In this document: positions 21,187-31,568 of the stretch, in pieces
Layout of the letters: each line of letters starts with the position of its first letter
Position numbering within the stretch: the first letter of the stretch is position 1
From: Alopecurus myosuroides
Taxonomy: Eukaryota > Streptophyta > Magnoliopsida > Poales > Poaceae
Length of the DNA: 64,000 nucleotides
Direction: 5' to 3'
Assembly: GCA_028641055.1 (NCBI GenBank)
Contig: CM054058.1
Location: forward strand, 503,572,680-503,636,679
Made by a program: the position numbers and the translations under genes
The notes under the pieces: model-generated
What the model saw: only the letters and a program-made list of their open reading frames with translations
Told to the model about the DNA's origin: nothing
The model's database searches: none

Positions 21187-22557
21187 TGTAACATCCCAAG
21201 TATGAAAACAACCATTAGAATGCTTTATTTCTTGTTAATTATGTTTTGCATCATGACATCATCATTGCATTTGTTTTGGCTTTTGTTTTCATCTGTTTTC
21301 ACTTGTTTTCCAATTGAAATTCCAAACCAAAATTCAAATATTTGTTTCATACTTGCTCTGTACAATTTTCAAATAAAAATATTCAAAGAAAAACATCAAT
21401 TGTTTCCAACAAACATGAAAGCTCAAACCATTTAAATTATTGCCTTCAATAATTCAATTAATATCAAATTCAACCAAATTCAATTAAATTTTTCCAAACA
21501 GCAACCATTTTGAAGTTTATGAAAATTACAAAACACTTCCATCATTTGTTTCAAATAAACTTGAGGGTTCAAACTATTTAAATGGTTCATTTTAATAACA
21601 TATTTAAATATCAAATTCCACTCAAATTCAATTGATTTTTTTAAACAGCAACAACTTTCAAAATTTGAAAAAACCAACAATGGCATAATTGAGTTTCTGT
21701 AATAACTAACCTATAAAAAATATCACAAAATTTAAAACCCCCAAACACCCACTCTTTTTCTCCTTTTCCTTTTCAGCAAAAAAAAACAAACAGAAAAAAT
21801 AAAAAATAAAACGTTCAGAGGGGGAGGCAGGCCAGTGGGCTGAGCCCAGCCCACCAGCGCGGCCTGGTACCCCCCCATCTCCTTCTACCTCTGTACGGCT
21901 GCACATCGCGCCTGTACACATCGACAGCAGCGAGCAGGGACGGCCGGGAGCAGCTGCTCCCCTCCTTATAACTCTAGGCCGCGAGCCTACCCTCTGCCCT
22001 AGCCCTAGTCCTCCCTCCTCTCTCCACCGCGCCGCCATTTTTCTCTCCTTCCTCCCTCCTCTGCTCCCTCTGAACCGCCACCGCACGCCACCACCTCTGA
22101 AACTCCGGTGATCGCCGCCGTTGCGATGCACCACCCTCCTGGATAGCCACGGGAATCAATCCCCCGCTGTTCCCTCTTCATCCTCGACACCGCAGCGAGC
22201 ACAGGGAGGGTCTGCAACGCCGCCGCCATCCTCGCTGTCGCCGCCGTCGACAGTCGCCGTCGTCCATCACCGAGCCTGCTCCCTCTGTTTCTTCCCCACG
22301 GTGAGCACGCCATCCACCCTCCTCTCTCTCTGCACGCGCACGCTCACCGCACACCTCTCTTATGCGCACAAGCACTCAGCAGCAGAGCAGCAGCCGCCGG
22401 TGAGCACCGTCGCCTCGTCGTGGTTCAGTCACTGAAGAAAATTCAGTTTCGTCAGGGTTTGTCGCGAATCTGAACCTCAACCTCCCTTTGCCCTCTGTAC
22501 TGACAAGAATCGCTCGCTCACCGCAGTGGCAACAGCACACGCGCACGCACTCGAGGT

Positions 22558-22575
22558 CTGGGGTTCGAATCCCAG
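22558..22575 (+). promoter_or_regulatory. Pol III B-box/T-arm-like motif in the E4 LTR
   Basis: CTGGGGTTCGAATCCCAG contains GGTTCGAATCC, which fits the B-box consensus, and folds as a 5-bp stem with an 8-nt loop. The same motif is at about 32948-32965 in the 3' LTR. A related GAGTTCGAATCCC lies at about 46612 in the LTR of E5. No complete tRNA is present. Confidence 0.4.
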
Positions 22576-23738
22576 CCTCGCGGGATTAATCCCACCTTTT
22601 TGCACAGCGAGCGCTGACAGGTGGGCCTCCCTGTCAGCGGCTCTGCAACCACGCGCGCCACCGTGGCCCAGGCTAGGCCACTGCGAGGTGTAAAACGTTT
22701 TTGGCTTTTTCTTTTTAATTTTAATTACAAATCATTTACAGATTAGTCCCTGTATTCAAAATACAAATAACTTTTGAAATTCAAATCCAAATAATACAAA
22801 TGAAATATGTATTCTGCATCAAATTAAATTCTCTACATGATTAAATCATTTGTTTTCTGTTTTGAACATTGCAAATGTTTTCAAATTTCAAATTCAAACA
22901 AATCATTTCAAATTTGGTTAAATTCCTAACTATTTCAAACTTAATTCAAATGTCACATATAAAATATGTTTTCCATACCAAATTGAACCACCTTTCCAAA
23001 TATAAACTTTGTTTCATGTTTGAATAATTAAAATTGGTTAAATAATTTAAACCTTGTTTAAATCATTTAAAATTGCTAAATCCATAACTTGGTCAAATTA
23101 AATTATTTTTGAACTTATAAAATATGTTTTCAAACCAAAAAAGTATAACCTTTCAAATATGAATTTGGTTTAATGTTTTGAACAAATAAAAATTCAAATA
23201 ATTTCATACTTGAATTAAACTCATTTAAATCTTGTTTAAACTTGTTTAATTCATAATTAATTCATCTTAATTCCTTTTTCAATATTTGAAACATGTAATC
23301 CACCTAAAATTTTGTGTATTTTCCAAATATGAACTTTGTTGTCTATTTTGAACAATTAAAATTGGTGAAAACAACAAATGCTTGTGTAACACCTTTAAGA
23401 AGCAAATTTTCATAACTTAATAAATAAAATTCCAAACTTGGTAAACTTCATTTTAAATTGAACCTATTGTTGTTTTCCTTTTGTTTTCCTCATCCATGCA
23501 TCATGCTAATCCACTTTCACATGTTGGTTATTTGTAGATCATCTAATCCAACCATAATTCATGGGCTTTCCATATGCAACCCAAATTGCATATGGGTCCA
23601 TTTAATTATGTTACCATGTCAACTAGCTTACCTTTGATGCATCAATTAAATTGTCATGCATCATCCCATGTTTGTGCATTATGCCATGTTATTGATTGTT
23701 CTTCTCTCTTTGTTGTTTGTTTGCTTCTTCTCGAATAG

Positions 23739-25100
23739 ACGACGACGTTGAGACAGACGAGGTTTACGATACTACTTCTGAGGAGTTAGCTCAGTACCAG
23801 GCTACTGAGTTTGCAGGCAAGTATTCACTCACATGAACCATTGTGTCCTTTCCACACAGGATACCGATACTTTCCGTTGTCTATTCTGCTAGCCTTATGA
23901 ATCGTTGCTTGTGTTCCGATCCTATCACATGTTATCCTTTAACCCTGATATGGCCTATCCTCCACACCTATAACCCCATTGTTGGTTGCTTGTGTCTTAC
24001 TAGCATGCTTAGGGTTGTTTATGCTCGAGTCTGTTGTCCGTTATTTCTATTACCATGTTACTTATGTTCCGGGGTTCGATGTTTAAACAATCAACCTGTG
24101 AATGTTTGAGGTAATGCTAATTTGATGATAAGGCACCGGCAGGAGGCCCGGCGTGGTTTTGAGGCCTGCTAGTGTCGACCCTAATTAGGATCAGGGTCTT
24201 GTCTACTGATCCATGATGAGCGCACTATCCGCATGTGGGAAGCGTGTATGGGCGCCCCCCCTCAATTTGATTCGATTCGCATCTCGTCCAAATCGCCACA
24301 CTTAGTTCGGGCTTTCCATTTGATGCATGCATATGCTGGTGCGAACCCGAGGCCAGGGTGGAACTTTTGTAGTCGGCATTTAGGGCGGCGTGGTCTTAGA
24401 GTGCTATGAGGGTCCCCCTTTTCTTCGTGGGGGCTCGATTAGCCGCGCACGCACAGCACGTGGTTCTTTGGGCTTGATGCGAAGAAGAGTTGAGTTGTGT
24501 TGAGTGCCTCGCTTGGTGGGTTTGATTCCCGTCTGGCGGGATATTCTTACGTGTACGGCCAAATTGGTGCACCCCTGCAGGGATAAATCTTCTCGAGAAG
24601 CCGTGTTGTCCGCGGTTATGGATGACTTGGTGAAAGTACTGGCTAACAAGTACTCAGACAACTTACACCTAATGATTAACAATTTGACTAGTAATAGGCT
24701 TATTGACACAATAACCTGAACCATCATTAATCCAACCTTGTGAGTTATCCTTGGATTGCTTCTTTGGATAAGGGGCGAGATCCAGGATGGGTTTGTTTGG
24801 AGTTAGTTATAGTTGGTTACGATACGCTATCTTATCTCCTTTCTGTTAGCCGGAAGTTGTAGCATGTATCTGTAGTTGGTTAGTGCAGCCCGCTGCCGCA
24901 TCTTTTATGTCACCTATTCTTCCGTTGAACCATAAGCATCTGTACTTGGTGTTGCCGGGTACGCTTTGGTGATTTGTGAGTCTTGTTTGCCAGTACTTGT
25001 CTGTACTGACCCCTTTGGGGCTGTGGTTTCCGCAGACTACGTTTCCGAGGATCCCCATGGTGGCTACTACGTGGAGTATGACGAGGCTGTTGACGAGTAG
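23739..25100 (+). CDS. Split acidic micro-ORF inside the E4 5' LTR (two exons, GC-AG intron)
   Basis: Exon a (23739-23816) follows an AG acceptor in CTTCTTCTCGAATAG and reads DDVETDEVYDTTSEELAQYQ then ATEFA. It ends at CAG|GCAAGT, the classical GC-type donor. Exon b (25036-25100) follows TTTCCGCAG and reads DYVSEDPHGGYYVEYDEAVD then E and a stop. Exon a leaves one base (G) and exon b begins AC, so the junction codon GAC keeps phase. The product end is strongly acidic and tyrosine-rich. The start exon further 5' is not identified. Both LTRs of E4 preserve it; E5 has a decayed counterpart with the same GC donor. I recall similar acidic peptides near this position in other grass Del-type LTRs, but no function. 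It may be a spliced leader-type peptide of the full-length transcript or a fortuitous frame. Confidence 0.4.
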
Positions 25101-25355
25101 ATAGCGGACCCGGGCAGGATCCGAGACTACGTGGATGAGCTCCGTTTCCTTTTCATTCCCGGCCTCTTAGGCCTATTTGGTTCTTGTCTGTACTCAGACA
25201 TTTTGGATGCTTCCGCTGTGTTGTAATGATGATATGTTGGGACATGTGTCCTCTGGATGATTGTATTTGCTATCTCTGCTCTAGTGAGAGCTATTTGCAA
25301 CTTATTTCCATCTTTTGTGTCGTAGAGATATGTTGTGCTATCATTTTGTTAAACG

Positions 25356-25398
25356 CCGTTGACGTACCATGTGTGTATGGTATGAAGTACGTCAATGG
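25356..25398 (+). repeat. Inverted repeat (hairpin) near the E4 LTR 3' end
   Basis: CCGTTGACGTAC and GTACGTCAATGG pair at 11 of 12 positions, with a smaller inner inversion (ACCAT/ATGGT). It is conserved at 35767-35809 in the 3' LTR. Confidence 0.6.
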
Positions 25399-25574
25399 TA
25401 GTATCCTGATTTCTATGGGATGGTTTGCGTAGACGATGAACAGTAGGGGTTGGTTGTCACACATACGTGTGTTGGCCTACTCGTAAGAGATGCGGGTGCA
25501 GGTAGGCCCCGTAATCCAATCTTCTACTGTTCAACGGAACTGGGAGTATCCTCTAGAAGTCCGGGTGCGACAAA

Positions 25575-25587
25575 TGGTATCAGAGCC
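25575..25587 (+). other. E4 primer binding site
   Basis: TGGTATCAGAGCC, two bases after the LTR end, fits the usual site complementary to initiator methionine tRNA. Confidence 0.85.
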
Positions 25588-26112
25588 TGTCTGCCTGTAG
25601 GATCCCTTTTACTGGTCGCAGTTTGAGTCTAGAAACTATTTTGTAGCTATATAGGAAAAATGAAACGTGAGAGTAGGAATTCTGTTCTTTTTCTTCTTTC
25701 CCCACCCACCCTCCCTTTTCTGGTAAGGAAGTGCAACGTTGTTCTCCCTTCTCATCTAAACTTTCAAGTTCGGTTTTCACGTATCCTGGTTTCTCTAGGA
25801 TAGTTATATCTACTAGACCATAGGAATGGCGGTGGTTGTGACATGATTTATCATGTTGCCTACTCACGATTGAGAACGAAGGCGTGTAAGCCCCGGAAGC
25901 AGATCCTCTATTCCTTAAGCAGTAGATATTTATCCTCTAGAAGCCCAGATGGGTTCCGTAGTACCTCAGGAGTTTTTGGTCTCGTGTTTCCCGAATGTTG
26001 CTTCGATATCCCGTTCTTCTCAACATCCTTTTCGTCCGTTGAAACCTTGTTGTTGCTTTCCACTTTAGTTCTTCTACCGGCGTCTAATCAAAACTTCCCT
26101 GATCATCTGCAG

Positions 26113-26859
26113 ATGGATCTCAGGTTCTACCCGCAGGTGGTACGGATGACTCGTTGCGAGAGCACTGCTGGTTATCCGGAGATGCTGAGAGACATGGTCA
26201 CTTATCTGGGGTTCCGTTGGGCACCAGAGTACCAGGTCTACGAGCAGCAGCGAGAGTTTGAGCAGACCTACTACCAGGCTATCGTCTACATTCTGTCAGA
26301 TGATGGCATTAGCGTAGTCCACCGCGACGAGGCAGTAGGTTCCACAGTGGATATGGCCGTGCAGCAGGCAGCTTATGTGAGTCTCACCGTCCATCGTGCT
26401 GACTACTGGGGGTTTGACGATTCCATCTATCGCCACATCCCCCGTGGTTACATCACTTCAGAGGGAGCTCACTTCAGTCTCTACGACAACTTGGATGTCT
26501 ACGAGCATGATAACACCAGGCTGCACACCACCGCTCAGTTTGTGAGGCACAGTGACGCAGTTGCCAGCACACTATCTCAGGAGTTGCCTTCAGTCAGAGA
26601 GCAGCTCTACCTTGCTTTGACTCGTCTGGCGACTTACACCCCAGACTTTGTTGGAGACGAGCGCTTTGCACGTTTCGAGCAGCCAGTTGGGCGTCCTCTG
26701 CCAGATGCTGGAGGTTACGAGCCGATCAGAGGTCCACTCCTCAACCTTGGTGCTGGTTACACTGGGATTCCTCGCTTTGGAGCACAGGGAGCCGACGCTA
26801 TGTACTTCACCACACCTAGAGTCGGGCTCAGACCACGTCAGATCTACGTGGATCGTTGA
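26113..26859 (+). CDS. E4 upstream ORF of unknown function (248 aa)
   Basis: The frame is open further upstream, but ATG at 26113 is preferred because the recognisable part begins there (MDLRFYPQVVRM). Seen features are GYPEMLRDMVTYLGF, EFEQTYYQAIVYILSDDG, VDMAVQQAAYVSL and FDDSIYRHIPRGY, then a glycine-rich end. ORFs of this style precede gag in many grass Del/Tekay-type elements; the combination of a beta-like strand pair and an alanine-rich helix loosely suggests a nucleic-acid-binding fold, which is speculation. It ends about 280 bp before the gag-pol ATG, in a different frame. No stop interrupts it, so it is intact. Confidence 0.6.
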   Translation: MDLRFYPQVVRMTRCESTAGYPEMLRDMVTYLGFRWAPEYQVYEQQREFEQTYYQAIVYILSDDGISVVHRDEAVGSTVDMAVQQAAYVSLTVHRADYWGFDDSIYRHIPRGYITSEGAHFSLYDNLDVYEHDNTRLHTTAQFVRHSDAVASTLSQELPSVREQLYLALTRLATYTPDFVGDERFARFEQPVGRPLPDAGGYEPIRGPLLNLGAGYTGIPRFGAQGADAMYFTTPRVGLRPRQIYVDR

Positions 26860-27137
26860 TCTACCTACTTTCGTGGGCGTCCTCCTCACCGTACCTCTCG
26901 CCGTACTACTCACCGCCGTCCTGCGTGATGAGCATGGGAGTGCCGATGTATCCATTCTTAGCTATGTTTAGTTATCCTTTGGCATTCGAACCATTTATGG
27001 TCTGTTGGATATTTTGATGTATTTGAACATGTGATGATGTACCTGTTGGTTATCTATTCATGCGTCGGAATAATCTCTCTTTCGGTTACCAATTCTATCC
27101 TTTTCTATTGTTGTGCTAAAATGCATTTCTATTCAGG

Positions 27138-30100
27138 ATGCCGCCAACAAGGAACACCCCGCCTGAGCCACCGCCAATCACGGAGCTGTTGACTCAGATG
27201 ACCCAAGTCATGACGCAGATGGCCCAGTTCCAGACTAATCAGCACAACAACCAGACCGCTCCACGAGTCAGTATCAAGGAGTTTCTCAGTCTGGGCCCGA
27301 GAGCTTTCGTGGCAACACGGGAGCCTCTGGATGCTGATGACTGGATTCGTGAGATAGCCAAGGCTCTGGACATTGCTCACGTTGCTGAGGAAGACAAGGT
27401 CAAGTATGCCTCCTATCTGCTGAAGGGTCAGGCAGCTACTTGGTGGGAAAACTACCAGGCCATGAGAGCTGGCATTCCTATCACGTGGGGTTGTTTCAAG
27501 GAAGCCTTCCTGAAGCACCACATTCCAGATGGTCTCATGGAAAGGATGCGTGAAGAGTTTTTCTCTCTCAAGCAGGTCAAGTTGGACGTCATCGGCTATC
27601 AGAGTGAGTTCAATCGCCTCGCTCGTTACGCTGGTGATGAGGTGTCCACTGAGGCTAAGAAGATGGCAAGGTTCCGCAGAGGTTTTAACCCGGAACTCAA
27701 GTATGCCCTCACCAACATCAAGGCCAAAGACTTCGAGGAGCTCGTTAACACCACGCTCAATGAGGAAAATGGGCGCAAGGCGTTCGAGGAGTCTCGCAAG
27801 CACTCGCGTGAGGGTGGTTCCTCCTCCAACATGACCACCCCTCCGCAGAAGCGCCGCATCTGGGTGCCAAATGGTGCTGTCACTCGGGCTCCATACGCCC
27901 AAACTTCTCCAGGCTTCGCTCCCCGCCCACCCAACCCTGCTCAGATGCATGATCAGAGGGCTTCAATGGGGCAGCCAAGGCCAGGGCCTCCTCGTGTCGT
28001 CACTTGCTACAAGTGCAAGCAGACGGGGCACTACGCTGACAAGTGCACGCAGAGGCAGCTACCTCCACCACCACCTCGTCCTAACACAAACCAGGCAATG
28101 GTGCGCGCTCCCCCGCCTAAGGCCTTCAACTCCAACAACAGGCCTGTCGGGAGGACCGCAAGGGTGAATCATGTCAAGATCGACAAAGCTGAGGAAGCTC
28201 CTGACGTCGTTCTCGGTACATTTCCCGTAAACTCTAATCCAGCTAAAGTGTTGTTTGATACCGGAGCATCGCATTCTTTCGTGTCAAAAATCTTTGCGAC
28301 AGCAGTTAAACTCCCTTTTGTTGGTTTGGGTTCCCCGCTAGTGGTAAACTGCCCTGGAGCAACCATGCAAACTTCCAAGATCAGTCACGAAAATCAAATT
28401 CTAATTGGAGGCCACATATTCCTTGCTTCTCTCACACTGCTTGGAAAATCTGACATTGATGTCATTCTTGGTATGGATTGGCTGAAGGCCAATAAAGCAA
28501 AAATTGACTGTGCTCAGAAGTCAATAACTCTGTTCCACCCTTCTGGCCAGATAGTCTATTCTCCAAATGAATCAAGTTCCATTCAGCTATGCAACCTCGA
28601 TGCAAAACCTCTACCTTCACTTGAAAATGTTCCGGTGGTTTGCGAATTCCCTGACGTCTTTCCAGAAGAGTTGCCAGGGATGCCTCCGGACAGAGCAGTT
28701 GAGTTCGTGATCGAACTTGAACCAGGTACTGCTCCAATCTCTAAGCATACATACAAGATAGCTCCTCCTGAACTGAAATTCTTAAAGGAGCAAATTGATA
28801 TGTACATGGAGAAAGGTTACATTCAACCTAGTTCCTCGGCTTGGGGTTGCCCAACTCTGTTCGTTGCGAAGAAGGATCAAACAAAGAGACTCGTTGTTGA
28901 CTATCGTCCTCTTAACGAGAAAACCATAAAAAACAAGTATCCAATTCCTCGTATCGATGATCTTTTTGATCAACTTGCTGGAGCCTCAATATTCTCAAAG
29001 TTGGACTTGCGAATGGGTTACCATCAAATAAAGATCAGAAAAGAGGATATTCCAAAGACAACTTTCACCACTCGCTACGGTCTATATGAATACACCGTCA
29101 TGTCCTTTGGTCTCACCAATGCACCGGCGACATTCTCTCGACTCATGAATTCTGTCTTCCACGAATACCTCGACAAGTTCGTTGTGGTATATCTTGATGA
29201 CATTCTTGTCTACTCCAAATCTGAGGAAGAGCATGGAGAACATCTTCGTCTCACTCTCTTGAAACTTCGCGAGCATCGTCTATATGCCAAATTCTCCAAA
29301 TGTGAGTTCTGGATTCCAGAAGTTGCTTACCTTGGTCATGTCATCTCTGCCAAGGGCATAGCCATTGATCCAGAAAAGGTTAGAGCAATTGTTGATTGGA
29401 AACCTCCTAAGACGGTGAAGCAAGTAAGAAGTTTCCTTGGCTTGGCTAGCTATTGCCGCCGTTTCGTCAAAAACTTCTCCAAGATTGCCAAACCTCTCAC
29501 TGACCTAACAAAGAAGGACAAGAAGTTCGTTTGGTCTCCACAATGTGATGAGAGTTTCAATCTCCTCAAAACTAAACTCACTTCTACACCAGTTCTGGTT
29601 GGCCCAGATACTACCAAACCTTTCCAGATATTCTGTGATGCATCTCTCCAAGGTCTAGGTGCAGTTCTTATGCAAGAACGTCAAGTTGTGGCTTATGCTT
29701 CACGTCAGTTGAACGCACATGAGCAAAATTATCCCACTCATGACCTTGAACTTGCAGCAGTTGTGTTTGCCCTCAAGAAATGGAGACAATACTTGTTGGG
29801 TAACCGCACTGAAATCTTTTCCGATCATAAAAGTCTGAAATACATCTTCACTCAACCAGATCTAAACCTCAGGCAAAGGAGATGGATTGAAAAGATTAAA
29901 GACTTTGATCTTACCATTTCTTACACTCCAGGCAAGGCTAATGTTATGGCCGATGCTCTCAGTCGCAAGTCGTATTGCAATAATCTCATGATCATGGAAA
30001 GCCAACCTCCTCTTCATGAAGAATTCCAGAAGCTCAACCTTGGTCTTGTTCCTCAAGGTTATCTTGCAAACTTGACAGCCAGTCCAACTCTCGAGGACAA

Positions 30101-31529
30101 GATTCGTTCTGAACAACTTCGTGATGCTGAAATCAAGAAGATGGTAGAACACATCAAAGAAGGCAAGGAGAAATTTAAGTCCTTCTCAATTGATGACAAG
30201 GGAACTGTGTTCTTCGAAGGACGCATTGCAGTTCCTCCAGTTCAAAGTCTCAAAGATGTCATTCTCAAGGAGGCTGATGAAACTCCTCTCTCCATACACC
30301 CTGGAAGTACAAAGATGTACCAGGATCTCAAGACGTTGTATTGGTGGCCTGGCATGAAACGTGAAATTGCTCAATACGTGTCTGAATGCGACGTTTGTCA
30401 ACGTGTTAAGGCAGTTCATCAGAAAACAGCCGGTCTTCTCCAACCTCTGAAAATCCCTGAGTGGAAGTGGGACATGATTGAAATGGACTTCGTCACTGGT
30501 TTTCCAAAGTCCAAGAAGGGCAACGATGCAATCTTCGTTGTCATTGATCGTCTCACTAAAGTAGCTCACTTCTTTGCTGTCAAAGAAACAATCTCAGCTA
30601 GCCAGTTAGCAGAGCTCTACACCGCAAAGATTGTTCCCCTTCATGGTGTTCCATTGGAAATAAGCTCAGACCGTGGAAGCATATTCACTTCTCATTTCTG
30701 GAAAAGCTTTCAAGAAGCATTGGGCACCAAACTTCTTTTCAGCACAGCTTATCACCCTCAGTCTCAAGGGCAAGTCGAAAGAGTCAATCAGATTCTCGAG
30801 GATATGCTCAGAGCATGTGGTCTCTCCTTTGGCATGAAATGGGAGGAATGTCTTCCGTATGCTGAATTCTCCTACAACAACAGCTTCCAGGCAAGCCTAG
30901 GCATGGCACCATTTGAGGCTCTCTATGGCCGCAGATGCAGGAGTCCAATCAATTGGTCTGGAGCTGGTGAACGTTCACTCTTAGGCCCTGACATTGTTAA
31001 GGAAGCCGAAGAGAAAGTTCACATCATTCGTGACAATCTCAAGATTGCTCAGTCTCGTCAGAAAAGCTACTATGACAGCAAGCACAGGGATATGATCTAT
31101 GCACCTGGTGACAAAGCGTATCTCCGTGTAACTCCCCTCAGAGGCACTCACCGTTTTGGTGTCAAAGGAAAACTTGCACCAAGATACATTGGTCCTTTCA
31201 ACATTCTCTCAAGGCGTGCAGAAAATGCCTACCGTCTTGAACTTCCAGAAAAGCTATCCAAGGTGCACGATGTGTTTCACGTGTCACAGCTCAAGAGGTG
31301 TTTCAAAGATCCAGATCGTGCAGTTGATCATGATTCCATTGAACTGCAAGAAGATATCTCTTATGAGGAGCACCCTATTCGAATTCTCGATGAGACCGAG
31401 CGTAAGACTCGCAACAAGAGCACCAAGTTCTTAAAAGTGCAGTGGTCTCATCATTCCGATAAAGAGGCAACGTGGGAGACCGAAGAGGATCTTCGCAAGA
31501 AGTATCCGGACCTTTTCTCTTCTCAGTAG
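27138..31529 (+). CDS. E4 gag-pol polyprotein (Del/Tekay-like), intact, 1463 aa
   Basis: Domains in order: gag capsid region (about residues 60-240), CCHC zinc knuckle [14 protein letters not shown] (290-303), aspartic protease with DTG (D374), reverse transcriptase with YLDD (685-688), RNase H starting near IFCDAS, integrase with an HHCC zinc site (CDVCQ), and catalytic D1117, D1178 and E1214 (D-35-E spacing), then a C-terminal chromodomain-like segment ([14 protein letters not shown]). The single frame needs no shift. The encoded proteins package, reverse-transcribe and integrate the element; the chromodomain-like tail is thought to guide insertion into heterochromatin. The ATG is preceded by TTCTATTCAG, a plausible 3' splice site. 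All catalytic residues look present, so this copy may be functional. Confidence 0.95.
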   Translation: MPPTRNTPPEPPPITELLTQMTQVMTQMAQFQTNQHNNQTAPRVSIKEFLSLGPRAFVATREPLDADDWIREIAKALDIAHVAEEDKVKYASYLLKGQAATWWENYQAMRAGIPITWGCFKEAFLKHHIPDGLMERMREEFFSLKQVKLDVIGYQSEFNRLARYAGDEVSTEAKKMARFRRGFNPELKYALTNIKAKDFEELVNTTLNEENGRKAFEESRKHSREGGSSSNMTTPPQKRRIWVPNGAVTRAPYAQTSPGFAPRPPNPAQMHDQRASMGQPRPGPPRVVTCYKCKQTGHYADKCTQRQLPPPPPRPNTNQAMVRAPPPKAFNSNNRPVGRTARVNHVKIDKAEEAPDVVLGTFPVNSNPAKVLFDTGASHSFVSKIFATAVKLPFVGLGSPLVVNCPGATMQTSKISHENQILIGGHIFLASLTLLGKSDIDVILGMDWLKANKAKIDCAQKSITLFHPSGQIVYSPNESSSIQLCNLDAKPLPSLENVPVVCEFPDVFPEELPGMPPDRAVEFVIELEPGTAPISKHTYKIAPPELKFLKEQIDMYMEKGYIQPSSSAWGCPTLFVAKKDQTKRLVVDYRPLNEKTIKNKYPIPRIDDLFDQLAGASIFSKLDLRMGYHQIKIRKEDIPKTTFTTRYGLYEYTVMSFGLTNAPATFSRLMNSVFHEYLDKFVVVYLDDILVYSKSEEEHGEHLRLTLLKLREHRLYAKFSKCEFWIPEVAYLGHVISAKGIAIDPEKVRAIVDWKPPKTVKQVRSFLGLASYCRRFVKNFSKIAKPLTDLTKKDKKFVWSPQCDESFNLLKTKLTSTPVLVGPDTTKPFQIFCDASLQGLGAVLMQERQVVAYASRQLNAHEQNYPTHDLELAAVVFALKKWRQYLLGNRTEIFSDHKSLKYIFTQPDLNLRQRRWIEKIKDFDLTISYTPGKANVMADALSRKSYCNNLMIMESQPPLHEEFQKLNLGLVPQGYLANLTASPTLEDKIRSEQLRDAEIKKMVEHIKEGKEKFKSFSIDDKGTVFFEGRIAVPPVQSLKDVILKEADETPLSIHPGSTKMYQDLKTLYWWPGMKREIAQYVSECDVCQRVKAVHQKTAGLLQPLKIPEWKWDMIEMDFVTGFPKSKKGNDAIFVVIDRLTKVAHFFAVKETISASQLAELYTAKIVPLHGVPLEISSDRGSIFTSHFWKSFQEALGTKLLFSTAYHPQSQGQVERVNQILEDMLRACGLSFGMKWEECLPYAEFSYNNSFQASLGMAPFEALYGRRCRSPINWSGAGERSLLGPDIVKEAEEKVHIIRDNLKIAQSRQKSYYDSKHRDMIYAPGDKAYLRVTPLRGTHRFGVKGKLAPRYIGPFNILSRRAENAYRLELPEKLSKVHDVFHVSQLKRCFKDPDRAVDHDSIELQEDISYEEHPIRILDETERKTRNKSTKFLKVQWSHHSDKEATWETEEDLRKKYPDLFSSQ

Positions 31530-31552
31530 GAATCTCGGGGCGCGATTCCTTC

Positions 31553-31563
31553 AAGGGGGGGGG
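31553..31563 (+). other. E4 polypurine tract
   Basis: TCAAGGGGGGGGGCG directly upstream of the 3' LTR start at 31569. Confidence 0.8.
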
Positions 31564-31568
31564 CGTTT

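Larger units (their letters stand above)
21187..25572 (+). repeat. E4 5' LTR
   Basis: 4386 bp. AT-rich blocks rich in AAATTCAAAT-like words occupy about 21200-21720 and 22720-23480. A probable TATA (CCTTATAACTC, near 21965) lies in between, followed by a CT-rich leader. It also holds a tRNA T-arm-like motif (22558-22575), a split acidic micro-ORF (23739-25100) and a hairpin (25356-25398). Confidence 0.9.

Noticed and set aside
22558..22575. tRNA gene
   Set aside because: Only the T-arm-like part is present; no acceptor stem, D-arm or anticodon arm could be drawn.
24504..24719. 71-codon frame conserved in both E4 LTRs
   Set aside because: Identity is explained by the LTRs being recent copies of one another; there is no start context and it lies in the inferred intron of the split micro-ORF.
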